Assembly (NCBI GenBank): GCA_032353305.1
Contig: JAUCNG010392256.1
Span: 1-16,821 of the forward strand
Reading direction: 5' to 3'
DNA length: 16,821 nucleotides
Source of the DNA: Cephalothrix spiralis
Lineage: Eukaryota > Nemertea > Palaeonemertea > Archinemertea > Cephalotrichidae
In this document: piece after piece, positions 1-8,353 of the stretch
Layout of the letters: each line of letters begins with the position of its first letter
How positions within the stretch are numbered: the first letter of the stretch is position 1
The notes under the pieces: generated by a model
Database searches by the model: none
What the model was told of the DNA's origin: nothing
Seen by the model: the letters and a program-made list of their open reading frames with translations, nothing else
Translations under genes and position numbers: made by a program

Positions 1-770
1 TGATCCAATAGAAATCGTCTTCAGTTTTCTTTGATGTGAGTTATTTGCTTTATCTGGGCAATTAGTACTTTAAAGATGATGAAACCATACCCAATACATA
101 AAACGCAACATAAATCTTCATTCTATCGCGGTTTAAAAAAATCTATTTTCCATATCCCCGTTTGATTACCCCAAAAAATAAAATTTGAGGATAGTGTAGC
201 ATTCGTAATCAATTTCTAATAATGATATTTAATAATGTTCAGCCGCTGAAGTGTCAATTATTTAATGCTTAGTTCTGCCAGCTCGTTAGCTATGTACGTC
301 CTGGTTCGCCGGAGATGGTGTGCATTGGTACGTGAACCGAAAAGTGGACACTGGCCTATCATGTGAATGAATGTGGTTGTTAAATTGTGTGCATTTAGTA
401 TCAACGACATGTATATGGACGTGCTGTTAAACAAAAATGTAAGTCGAAAATTCTATATAAATATTTTGTATTTCTTGTATTAATCTTAAATGCCTTCCTT
501 AATTTCATATGTTCATGTACAAACAGTCATATATAATAGCTAGAAATATCGGAACTACTGTATGCGGATAATTCCCGATGGTGGCGCTATTTTTTGGTCT
601 GAGTGTAATTACAGCTGTTTTACATATTTACGAGTATAGAAACTGTATATTTTTGGAAAGGTCATGAGAAATGCTGTCCAATAGGGCAAACTAAATTTTT
701 GCCCCACCCGCTTCGTGTGGGTGGGGGGCAACAATGTGATATTTCTCCTCTCAAAAGTGGAAAACTTTGC
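1..770. other. Non-coding stretch, no gene recognised
   Basis: No open reading frame of convincing length or family resemblance was found. The only structure I can point to is a GC-rich hairpin at about 699-731, where TTGCCCC and a CCCAC-type stem close over a TTCG-like loop, just outside the fold-back element that starts near 776. It may be a further outer part of that element or an unrelated repeat. Confidence 0.5.
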
Positions 771-954
771 ATTCCTACAACGTCAAAAATAATGTTATCG
801 TGTTACCCCCCATTAGCCGAAAAATTAATCTTAGGGTAGTGAATCACCGCACAACCCAGGGTGGGTGGGTGCAATTGCTCACAAGTATGACTTGTAACAT
901 ATCAAAATGAAGCTTATAATGAATGCAGCTCACTGCCATTAATGTTGAATTTTA

Positions 955-1045
955 AGGCCATAGGCGTGGTACAGCGCCATCTATATGCGGTGCTGAGTAA
1001 TGTGAGTATGTGCTATAGGTGGCGCTGTACTGCACTAGTAGGCCT
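955..1045. repeat. Hairpin with near-perfect 17-bp stem inside the fold-back element
   Basis: GTACAGCGCCATCTATA at 969-985 is the reverse complement of 1014-1030 with one mismatch. The match continues imperfectly outward through AAGGCC / GGCCTG to about 955 and 1045. The loop is about 28 nt. It looks like a nested palindromic MITE remnant. No coding role is seen. Confidence 0.6.
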
Positions 1046-1185
1046 GAAATGCAAATCTTATGTATGTATTGAGCTACATTGTTCATCACTAAAATAATTT
1101 CAAGACACTTAAGATTTCGACATACTATGAATGAAGTCAAGTACCCTAATGGTGTCTGACGTAAAAAGGGTCTCAAGGTGTGTTA

Positions 1186-1299
1186 ATCCACATTTGGGTA
1201 TATCAGTCTTCGTTCAGCGTACAACACACATTCACACATCGAATGTTCTTCAGTTTCTACCTCCCAACACTCGCACAGGCGTTGGTCCCGTGGGGTCCG
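1186..1299 (-). pseudogene. Fragment of a LINE reverse-transcriptase C-terminal Cys/His tail
   Basis: The minus-strand reading contains RTPRDQRLCECW, then E-x-E-E-H, a cysteine four residues later, then VLYAERR. This spacing (basic-P-x-D-x-R-x-C, then EEH, then C-x-x-Y-x-x-x-R) resembles the metal-binding tail found after the reverse transcriptase in several non-LTR retrotransposons. Only about 38 residues are recognisable; the rest of the element is absent on both sides. It lies within the fold-back element at 776-1505, so it may have been captured or inserted there. Family assignment is from motif memory and is tentative. Confidence 0.4.
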
Positions 1300-1505
1300 T
1301 GACAACTTGCCTTTCTCTATTTTGAGGTCGTTGGAAGACGTACATAAACGGAACATCATCCATGTTTGCACGGGAAGCCATACTTTTGAGCAACTTCACC
1401 CACCCACACTGGGTGGGCGTTGGTGCACCGCCCTAGGGCCAATTTTTCAAAATTGGAATGGGCATCGTATTATCATATTTCCATATTTTCAACCGTTGTC
1501 GTATT

Positions 1506-1890
1506 GTCTGTAGGGTATATTGAAATTGTGGATATATCGACCTTAATTATTGTGTAATAATGCCTCAAACATGCCCATAACGCATTATTTTGCCATTTTT
1601 ATGAATTTAATACACGATCCTATAGGGTATAGGGCAGTTCGCGATTGGAATGGTGAAATATTGGACTAGGGTCATGATTTTTTCAAAATCCCCATTTGAG
1701 ATGGCCTTGTATAAGAATCCGATTGAAATTTTGGGAATTTCCAAGTTAAACCTATACTTCCCTATTAACTCAGTACTAACTTAGAGTCTGAATTGACAAT
1801 CCAATTCAATACAGGTCCATACGTCCGATATTTCTTGCTATGACATATTGCTCATGTGGGGTTGTTTTCGCCTAATGTGTATACTGAATA
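1506..1890. other. Non-coding stretch, no gene recognised
   Basis: A+T-rich sequence between the fold-back element and the dispersed repeat. No coding resemblance, strong palindrome or tandem repeat was noticed. It could hold decayed reverse transcriptase of the Gypsy-like element to its right, but I could not recognise any RT motif. Confidence 0.45.
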
Positions 1891-1984
1891 GAAGGCTTTT
1901 TTGAAATCAGCTCTAAGAAGTCCTCTAAACCCCATCCCGAGTTGATTTCTCAACGGTTTTGGTTGGATTACAAAAGTGAAATTT
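1891..1984. repeat. Dispersed repeat module, copy A
   Basis: This segment matches 8354-8458 in the same orientation. Both have a GAAGGC/GCTY-rich first part, a C-rich stretch, the shared word TTGATTTCTCAACGG, then TTTTGG and AAAAGTGA. The copies differ in the C-rich spacer, which has become a 15-C run in the other copy. One copy abuts Gypsy-like remains and the other LINE remains, so the module is probably an independent short repeat rather than part of either. Confidence 0.5.
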
Positions 1985-2092
1985 TTGATTGTTGGGGGGT
2001 GGGGGGCTGAATTTTGCCGTTCGTTGATAATTCGGGTGCGTCTTGACAAATTAAGGGACTCAAAATGTATCTTTTAGTTAGGTAAAAGTTCC

Positions 2093-2705
2093 ATCGCTCA
2101 TCCAGAGGGCTGTCAGTGGAGTTAACTAGCCGCACACTGGCTCCAACTGAGTTTGTTATACAGGGCTGTATCCAGTCATTACAGGTTTTTGACGAAGTAT
2201 TAGTATGAGGCACAATAGCAACTTAAGAATCATTATATGACGTTCAGGTATAGGGACTTCGATGAAGTCGCCGGGCCATATGGTTGTGGCGACAGGGGGA
2301 GAACGAAGTATATAATGAGTCCTCCTGACTGTATGGATATCTGAAACAGACTTAGATGGACCATAATAAAAAACATCAAGATCACTAATAGAAACTTAGA
2401 AGCGAGAAGGGCGTACGTGTACATCATTAGCAAACATAAATTGTATTCCTACTAAAACTTCAACATCAAGATCGGTAACAATAAGCGCGTCAAGTTTCAG
2501 TTTCAGTTCAATACCATTTCTAGATATAACAATACAAGTTTCGCCTACGACTCTCATTCTGGTTAAGCCATGAGATGTTTTATCAATTTAACAACCTATT
2601 GCCTCGGCAGCGAATGCCCTTATCATATTGGTTTCCGCCCCCGTGTCAAGGTTTATAAGACGGATAGAATGGTGTTTAAAATAGGTAAACAAGTATGGTG
2701 ATTGT
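2093..2705 (-). pseudogene. Decayed Gypsy-like retrotransposon: protease and following linker
   Basis: Reading the minus strand from about 2705, the frame gives an aspartic protease. The catalytic DTGAETNMI has its DTGA codons at 2636-2647. Next come RVVGET, then the flap/C-terminal block DLDVEVLVGIQF and NDVHVRP ending near 2409. The same frame continues to WPGDFIE near 2263-2280. After a frame change, a linker with SVGASVRLVNSTD (about 2093-2172) is readable. Retroviral-type proteases use DTG/DSG plus an I/L-G-x block, which fits. I recall similar protease-linker sequences from invertebrate Ty3/Gypsy polyproteins, so the clade is an inference. There are in-frame stops inside the protease (after AIGC), after VRPSRF and further on, plus at least one frameshift, so it is not functional. 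No LTR, reverse transcriptase or integrase was recognised; gag is absent. Confidence 0.75.
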
Positions 2706-2814
2706 TTAACATTGACTTTAAAACAAAAGACTCATCTATGTGATTTTCAGTTTCATCGACTCCCTGAGTTGTTATCATCTTCATCGGGATCTAACAAACC
2801 AGAAATCACTCTGG

Positions 2815-3117
2815 TCTTGTTGTAGGACGCACGCAAAGACAATAATAGAACGACAATTGTCTGTTATTCCAACTAAAAAAATCACTGCAATAACATAATT
2901 CTCAATCTAAGGTCTAAAGCTTCCAATGTTACGTTCATTTTTTTGCAAGATTCGATGTATAATCAGATCAACACGAGTCATATACTATCTTTAATCTATA
3001 ATTTATTTTACGATATTTTAAATCTAATCTTTACATAATTTATAATTCATCTTGTTGAGGAAGGATATGCCACGAGGTGTATTATCTGAACAGTTTTTTT
3101 ATCGGTGAAACAAACAA
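2815..3117 (-). pseudogene. Broken duplicate of the 5' end of receptor 1 plus its upstream region
   Basis: The segment aligns with 7066-7443 over both coding start and upstream DNA. The start codon is at 2936-2938 and the first residues MNVTLEA are identical to receptor 1. A net deletion of about 20-odd bases, just after codon 7, shifts the frame and a TGA follows at 2882-2884. In the other frame TM1 is still readable as VIAVIFLVGITDNCRSIIVF, against VVAVIVITGITGNCLSIIVF in receptor 1. The conserved TM1 glycine before the asparagine has become aspartate. Similarity stops near 2815; TM2 onward is not recognisable. Upstream, CAGATCAACACGAGTC, the CTATAATTTATTTT block, the ATAATTTATRATT block and TATCTGAACA are all shared. 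It is a dead paralogue, not a processed copy, because upstream DNA is included. Confidence 0.85.
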
Positions 3118-4140
3118 AAATTGCTATCATGCATGTGACGAGCCTATACTATTGCAGCTCAATTGGAGGAACAACAAATTGCATTGAGAAACAAAGCATG
3201 TTGATACCCCACAAATTGCGCCCCTAATGCTGCAAAAGGTTTTAGTTACTTTTTATGGCTCGGGTAAAGCTAGTGATCATGATATGAATTTGACCTCAAA
3301 ATTGCAAAACAAACACTTTAGTTTCTTGACATTTTTGGACACATCTGATGCGGAAGCCGTTCCTCTATATGCAATAGAGTTGAGATCGACTTTAAAAATT
3401 GTATAAAGATTAAAACACAATAATCCGTGTTTGATAAATAGGTTAAATATCCACAATGGTTCATCATTGTCGATTTTTAACCTATTTAAAGATTGTGTTG
3501 ATATTCATTAAAATGCGGAGTCAACATGTGCAGTGAAATTATTCAAAACTATTTCGGAGTTCATTTAATTCCAAAAATACCGTAATATCAATTATATAAT
3601 ATGAATCTGCCATCCCAGGCGCAGTCGAGGTTTAAAAATAGATGGGTGTTGGGGGTGCCCTTAGGGAGGGAGTATACCATACCATCCATCCAATAACCAT
3701 GCAGCAAATATACCTGATATTTTGATAATTCTTGCGCTTAGGAGGGGAATTTCTTGCAAATATAGCTGAATTTGCCCCGCCCCGAAAGACATTTTAATGA
3801 ATAAATTTCGAATATATTTTGCTATCCAATGTGCACTGTTGCACTACATATGGAGTGCACCCACGACATTTTTATTGAGGTTGGAATTCCCTGTAGACCT
3901 TCATGCACCCACGGTTCTGCCAAAGAGTATAACTAGTAACAAGGCCTTTTTTATTATAACAATACTTTGTTGATGATTTGATGGCCAATTTTTGAAACCA
4001 TTAAATCTTATATCATTTATATTACAATATATAATTCTTTCACTGAAAAAGTTCATTAAACAGCAGTTCACACTCATGATGATCCTATCTTAATTAAAGA
4101 TGAGAAATGTTAAATCTTTAACTTTTTCAGAGTTTTTAAG
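3118..4140. other. Mostly featureless non-coding DNA with one tight hairpin
   Basis: No coding resemblance was found on either strand. A strong hairpin at 3435-3488 is listed separately. G-rich words such as GGGTGTTGGGGGTGCCC near 3643-3660 resemble the ends of other elements in this window, but I could not pair them with an inverted partner. Confidence 0.45.
3435..3488. repeat. Tight hairpin, 24-bp stem with 6-nt loop
   Basis: Positions 3435-3458 (TAAATAGGTTAAA...CAATG) pair with 3465-3488 at 22 of 24 positions, leaving the loop GTTCAT. Outside the stem, AACACAAT-like words on both sides (near 3414 and 3494-3500) suggest that the palindrome once extended further with an internal bulge, as in a small palindromic MITE. 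A small-RNA hairpin cannot be excluded from sequence alone. Confidence 0.6.
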
Positions 4141-4273
4141 AATTTTCTGCAGTGAAACAGAACTTTCCGGAAAATATTTTATTCAAGTTTAACACCCTGT
4201 TAAGTCTTGTGACCTTTAGTACATGTCGAAATTTTTTCTTCTTCCGGAAATTTCTGTTTCACCGCAGAAAATT
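4141..4273. repeat. Short inverted-repeat element (MITE-like)
   Basis: AATTTTCTGCAGTGAAACAG beginning at 4141 and running to about 4171 (CTTTCCGGA) is matched in inverted orientation by 4242-4273 with only a few mismatches. About 70 bp separate the arms. No target-site duplication was evident. No coding content. Confidence 0.65.
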
Positions 4274-5063
4274 ATGTAGCCTACCTTTAGTCGCAAATAT
4301 AGTTGGCAGACTGGCAGCCTTACTTTCCTCCATTTGAACAAATTTTGCGACAATGGTGCGACTTTTTTTTTACTAATAATTTCTTATTAAGAAAGGGCCG
4401 AGCATCCTGTACTATGAATCAAATCTCATATCAAAATCATACTTACTCAAAGATTTCGTGGAGTTTGTTCAGTTCAAATGTTTGTGTATCAAAACGACTA
4501 GGGATATTTTTGGCTCCCTTGGGTTTTTGAAATTTTGACCGGGGGACTTTTAGCAACCGGAAGTCCAATATAAACCTCAGGAAAAGTTATATTGTGCAAA
4601 AAATTCACAATAGTGTACAAAGCTAACCATAATATTTTTTATCTTAACCGAGGCGTACCTTAATCGTGAAACATCCTCAGGTGATCTCAGGTGGGTACTT
4701 TCTGCAGCTAATATATAAACTACGTTGGCAAACTGCCAGTGTACATTGAATATTCATATTGTCCACTGGCAAAGTGCCACTGTACAATATTATACAGATA
4801 TTCTTGAATCTTGAGGGCATTTCAAGCAGTTATTTTCACTCGACGCGAATATCTTCACATTTCGTCGATAATAATATTTATTGTTGAGCACGTGATCGGT
4901 TTTAACCAATGACAATGCTGTATTTAGAACCGATGGTTAATAAATCAATGATTCATCAAAACACATTAATAGTAGTCTTACAGCGTGAATTATGTGTGTA
5001 ACGAAATGATATACATTATATCAAAAAATGAACTTATAAAAGTGAAAGACTCCAGACTAGTCC
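4274..5063. other. Non-coding stretch with one palindrome
   Basis: No gene recognised. Short open frames here have low-complexity composition and no recognisable motifs. A 52-bp palindrome at 4727-4778 is listed separately. Confidence 0.45.
4727..4778. repeat. 52-bp imperfect palindrome with adjoining direct copy
   Basis: GGCAAACTGCCAGTGTACA is mirrored across a TTGAATATTCAT centre by TGTCCACTGGCAAAGTGCC. A similar GCCACTGTACAATAT follows directly at 4776-4790, so direct and inverted copies of one roughly 20-bp word are interleaved. No function can be assigned. Confidence 0.5.
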
Positions 5064-5651
5064 GTACGTTCAGAGGGGGTTGTCTTAAAAGTGCATGTAC
5101 CAACCCGGTGGGGTGGGTGTTTTTAGACATTGGTCTCACTTTCAAGACCACTTTCGAGACGTGGGTATCCAGAGGCTAATGTCTTGAAAGTGAAGTTATT
5201 GTCTCGATAATGGGTGGGTATCCAGAGACTTATGTCTTGAAAGTGAGGTTCTTGTCTCGATAATGGGTGGTGTCTAAAAAGAATTGTCAGAAAAATGATG
5301 CAAAATGTCAAAAAGGGTTTATATTTTTAGCAATTAGTACGCGTCCCCCCATTTTTTGTACACGGTACAAAAATTTCTGCGGCACAGATTTTTTTGGCAA
5401 AATTTTGCAATTTTTTGTCACCGCGCTTAAATTTTTTCCAAAATAAGGGTGGGTGTTTCTCTACCGGGGTCCGAAAAGTGAAAGACTGTCAAGTTAGTGA
5501 TGGTTTGGGGTGGGTGTTTTTAGGTTGTGTCTGCGAAGTAACGCAAATGTCAAGTTAGTAAAGGGGTGGTGGGTCACATTGAAAAATTTCAATAAATTTC
5601 ACTTCGGAGACGTTGGTGCATGCACTTTCAAGACAACCCCCCTGGTACGTT
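5064..5651. mobile_element. Non-autonomous DNA transposon (hAT-like ends) with 7-bp target duplication
   Basis: The element body is 5071-5644 (574 bp). Its left end CAGAGGGGGTTGTCTTAAAA and right end (reverse-complemented CAGGGGGGTTGTCTTGAAAG) form terminal inverted repeats of about 31 bp, running through GTGCATGYACCAAC. The 7-mer GTACGTT flanks both sides exactly (5064-5070 and 5645-5651). CAG...CTG ends with G-runs fit the hAT superfamily, whose duplications are usually 8 bp; here seven bases match and the eighth is ambiguous. No transposase is encoded. Internally it has a 53-bp tandem duplication at 5163-5268 and repeated GTCAGAAAA / GTCAAGTTAG words. A truncated relative lies at 12625-12782. 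Confidence 0.8.
5163..5268. repeat. Two tandem copies of a 53-bp unit
   Basis: Units 5163-5215 and 5216-5268 both begin GGGTATCCAGAG and end GTCTCGATAATGGGT, with five or so differences. A single copy of the same unit occurs at 12726-12778 in the truncated relative, so the doubling probably happened in this copy or sub-lineage. Confidence 0.8.
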
Positions 5652-5870
5652 TTATAAATTAACGATGGTGCTTCTCTTTCCCGCAGCAGAGCAAAAGTGG
5701 AGTTGAATCATCCATCCATTTGTTACATTTAGAGATTAAGAACTCCTGTTTTTGTACACCGGTACCCCTGATTTTTGACGTATTTTCCTGAGACTTATTC
5801 TTGATAATTGTGAATCTAATATATGGTTGTATCGCATACCAGTGCACTGATACCAATATATTCTCTAAAT

Positions 5871-5996
5871 GTTGATTTTCACTCCATTGATTTTCATTTT
5901 GCCTGTGTGTGACTGGGTAAAGGGACCACTCAAATGGAGTATTGGTCCCTTTGCCCATACACATATGGAGTGAAAATAAATGTAGTTAAAATCAAC
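5871..5996. repeat. 126-bp palindromic element
   Basis: GTTGATTTT at 5871 is mirrored by AAAATCAAC ending at 5996. Within, TTTTCACTCCAT / ATGGAGTGAAAA and GGGTAAAGGGACCA / TGGTCCCTTTGCCC pair across a centre near 5935. The arms are offset by small indels. It looks like a minimal palindromic MITE. Flanking duplications were not clear. Confidence 0.7.
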
Positions 5997-6266
5997 TGTA
6001 TTATATTTAGGGAGAATATTATGCGATACAATGAATATTACATGGGTATGTTGTCATACCTTTAAGGGTGTAAGACTCGTGTATTTCAATGTTAACCTCG
6101 GCTGCAAAATTGGCCTCGTCGCGTTCGTCGGCGATTCGTCGCTCCATCATTCCAGGGCCCCATTCATGCATGCATACTATAATCGACCAGGACTGATTAT
6201 AGATTGATCATTAGAAGAAGATTTGTGTAGTACCTGCAGTACTTAGTAGTGTCCAGGGTTGTGTCA
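5997..6266. other. Region downstream of receptor 1
   Basis: Lies 3' of receptor 1 on the minus strand. I see no canonical AATAAA on the minus strand close to the stop codon. A small hairpin pairs CTATAATC with GATTATAG (about 6177-6202). The word TTCGTCG repeats near 6125-6142. No gene recognised. Confidence 0.4.
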
Positions 6267-7208
6267 TTATAGATTTCGTTCTGTCTTAGAACAAAATAGT
6301 TTAGCTTTTAATATAGGCAAGAAAAAATCAAATTTAGTTACATACACGAAAAAATTGTTGATATAATTGATAGACACAATTGTAGTTGTTATTTTAGATA
6401 ATAGACGAAGGCGGGCTTTATCAATTGGCGTGGCATCGCTAAATGCTTGATCCATAAATATACGAGCTGCAGCATAGGGGATGCTGCAGATGGCGAAGAC
6501 AAATGCTATTATCAACGGCGCGGTGTTGATTTTCTTGTTTTTTGAATTATCCCCATTTCTGCCATTTTCCCATCTAGACCTGATGATGGCAATAACTAGT
6601 AATGAGTTTAAAATTATGATTAAAAAAACTGGTAACAGCATTGCAAAAGCTTGCTCAAAAATAAGGAGGTATGCCCGTAATAATTCATTATGGTTTGCTC
6701 TGTTGCATGTAGTTGGAGCAACGCCAAGTTTCTGAACTGTGTATGTGAACAAAAACGGCATACACAAAATGGCTGACATTATGAATAAAACACTAAGCAA
6801 TATTTTCCGTATTTTTGTCAAATCAGCCTTTGCTGCTCGGAACGGAAAAGTAATAACGAACCATCTTTCAGTAGAAAAAATAATAACGATCCATTGTGAT
6901 AAAACAAAAACTACCCACCAGATATACATCAAGGAAATACAAGTATAATGGTTAATCGTTAACAGATTGAATCCAAATCGGCCTTGAATCGACAGGAAAA
7001 CAAGATTCAGAGAATCCGAAATTGCTAACCAGAAGATATAATGTATTCCTGCCGGTCGCCATTCATTGTAGGACACAAATACGATGATAGACAGACAATT
7101 TCCAGTTATTCCAGTAATAACAATCACTGCAACAACATAATGCCTTATGATAGGCCAATAATCTAAAATCTGCAATGCAGGATAAGCCGCTTCCAATGTT
7201 ACGTTCAT
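6267..7208 (-). CDS. Rhodopsin-like (class A) G-protein-coupled receptor 1, intronless
   Basis: A complete 313-residue seven-helix plasma-membrane receptor. Helices lie near residues 24-46, 56-73, 87-111, 134-155, 179-209, 229-251 and 271-290. Landmarks visible: an N-terminal glycosylation site NVT at residue 2; GN in TM1 (N37); ISD in TM2 (D65); C90 with C168 in loop 2 for the usual disulfide; ERW (114-116) in place of DRY; P193 in TM5; CSIP (241-244) in place of CWxP; and NFFVY (285-289) in place of NPxxY. The TM4 tryptophan is missing. A basic third loop (RSRWENGR...KNKK) suits G-protein coupling. The start has A at -3, and the same start is kept in the duplicate at 2936-2938. Ligand unknown; lineage-specific chemosensory or peptide receptors are plausible. 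No introns or stops interrupt it. It is transcribed away from receptor 2. Confidence 0.93.
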   Translation of the reverse strand: MNVTLEAAYPALQILDYWPIIRHYVVAVIVITGITGNCLSIIVFVSYNEWRPAGIHYIFWLAISDSLNLVFLSIQGRFGFNLLTINHYTCISLMYIWWVVFVLSQWIVIIFSTERWFVITFPFRAAKADLTKIRKILLSVLFIMSAILCMPFLFTYTVQKLGVAPTTCNRANHNELLRAYLLIFEQAFAMLLPVFLIIILNSLLVIAIIRSRWENGRNGDNSKNKKINTAPLIIAFVFAICSIPYAAARIFMDQAFSDATPIDKARLRLLSKITTTIVSINYINNFFVYVTKFDFFLPILKAKLFCSKTERNL

Positions 7209-7314
7209 GTTGCAAGATTCGTTTTAATAGAATGTATAAACAGATCAACACGAGTCTTATAATATATATTTATTCTATAATTTATTTTTCAATCTTTCTA
7301 TAATGATGATATTA

Positions 7315-7398
7315 TATAATCTTTGCATAATTTATGATTATCTATAATCTTTGCATAATTTATGATTATCTATAATCTTTGCATAATTTATGATTTAT
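7315..7398. repeat. 28-bp tandem repeat, three copies, upstream of receptor 1
   Basis: Units start at 7315, 7343 and 7371. Each reads TATAATCTTTGCATAATTTA then TGATT(T)AT; the first two are identical and the third differs at its end. They begin about 107 bp upstream of the receptor 1 start codon. The broken duplicate near 3020-3050 has one diverged unit, so the expansion probably followed the duplication. Effects on expression are unknown. Confidence 0.85.
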
Positions 7399-7443
7399 CT
7401 TGTTGAAGTGTGAAATATCTGAACATATTGTTACGCAGCAAAC

Positions 7444-7909
7444 ATTAAATTGATTTATATTTACACAATTTAGGATCATTTAGTTTAATTATATATAGAA
7501 ATGTTGAGAAAAAATTGTACTTTTGCGACTGTCACCGATTTTGTATATAGTAAACGGTTAGTAATAAAGGCAAAGGTGGTACCATTAGAAAGATCTGGGA
7601 CGGGAATTCTTAAAGGCGAGAAGTCAAAATGACGTCCCAAGCTAAGGCCGCCCCTAGCATTTCGCTCTTTCAGTAAAAACGAGGAGATATTGATAAACTG
7701 ATGCCAAAGAAATAAAATCAGAAACCAAGTTAAATACTTGAAATAGCGAGGTCCCATTTTCTCAAAATTTGGGTTTGTGACGCCATAACGTTATATACTG
7801 CACTCTTTTCAGAAATTTTCGATTAACCATGAATTTTCAGAAAATGTAACTTTACCATTTCAAGTATAAATTTGTTTCTGATTTCGTACTTACTATGAGA
7901 TACACCTAC
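7444..7909. other. Non-coding stretch upstream of receptor 1
   Basis: Contains a 90-codon minus-strand open frame (7485-7757) with a hydrophobic start, then RNARGGLSLGRHFDFSPL. I do not recognise it and no homologous block is present elsewhere in the window, so I do not call a gene. No strong repeats are seen. It presumably includes distal upstream sequence of receptor 1. Confidence 0.4.
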
Positions 7910-8153
7910 CGACAACCAGCAAAAATGAGTGACAACGTGTAAAAACTACTGACAACGATTTAAAATCAGCAAGAACCAGCTAAAAACTACTGACAACGAT
8001 TTAAAATCAGCAAGAACCAGCTAAAAACCACCCAAACCATCAAAAATACTAATCTTGGCTTCCCGTGATTCATAATGATCTACTCGGGCTTTCAGCTGGT
8101 TCTTGCTGGTTTTAACTTGTTGTCAGTAGTTTCCTCGTTGTCACTCGTTGTCG
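7910..8153. mobile_element. Inverted-repeat element with internal 41-bp tandem duplication
   Basis: The ends are CGACAAC and GTTGTCG. The right arm 8094-8153 is the inverted counterpart of about 7910-8022, sharing GAGTGACAACG, ACTACTGACAAC and CAGCAAGAACCAGCT. The left arm carries two exact units of 41 bp (7941-7981 and 7982-8022), while the right arm has one, so the left unit duplicated after insertion or within the lineage. The loop is about 70 bp. No target duplication was clear. No coding content. Confidence 0.75.
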
Positions 8154-8353
8154 TATAGTTTTTTTTTTGAACATCACATTTTAACCAACTTCTCAACTGC
8201 GAAATCAAAAATGAAGTACAGTTGCTGAAATACCCAAGAGCCAATTCATTGAAGCCCTTGGAGCTATACGATCAGTGAATGAGACGTTGAATGGTGTAAA
8301 GAACATATCAAGTGGAAGAGCTACATAATGTAACAATTTTAAGAACTACCCCC

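Larger units (their letters stand above)
776..1505. mobile_element. Large fold-back (long inverted-repeat) element
   Basis: Two arms of roughly 115-125 bp face each other: about 776-889 and 1379-1505. The best-matched segment is 857-889 against 1379-1411, where CAGGGTGGGTGGGTG pairs with CACCCACCCACACTG followed by a GCAAY/GAGC block. Outward from it, TAGGGYRGTG and GAAAAATT words also match in inverted orientation, with small gaps, out to CCTACA / TGTAGGG. The arms are diverged, so the copy is old. I found no clear target-site duplication, so the exact ends are uncertain. No transposase is present; a non-autonomous DNA element is the likely identity. It encloses the hairpin at 950-1050 and the LINE tail fragment at 1186-1299. 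Confidence 0.6.

Noticed and set aside
1852-2213. Overlapping minus-strand frames as a possible Gypsy reverse transcriptase
   Set aside because: The upper part is the protease-RT linker, but I could not find any RT motif in the lower part, so RT is not claimed.
5659-5964. 101-codon minus-strand frame
   Set aside because: Its first part lies in the palindrome at 5871-5996 and the remainder has no motif.
6481-6948. Plus-strand frames of 84 and 69 codons
   Set aside because: Antisense shadows of receptor 1.
7485-7757. 90-codon minus-strand frame with hydrophobic start and GGLSLGRHFDFSPL
   Set aside because: No recognisable domain, and sits alone upstream of receptor 1. Could be chance; not called as a gene.
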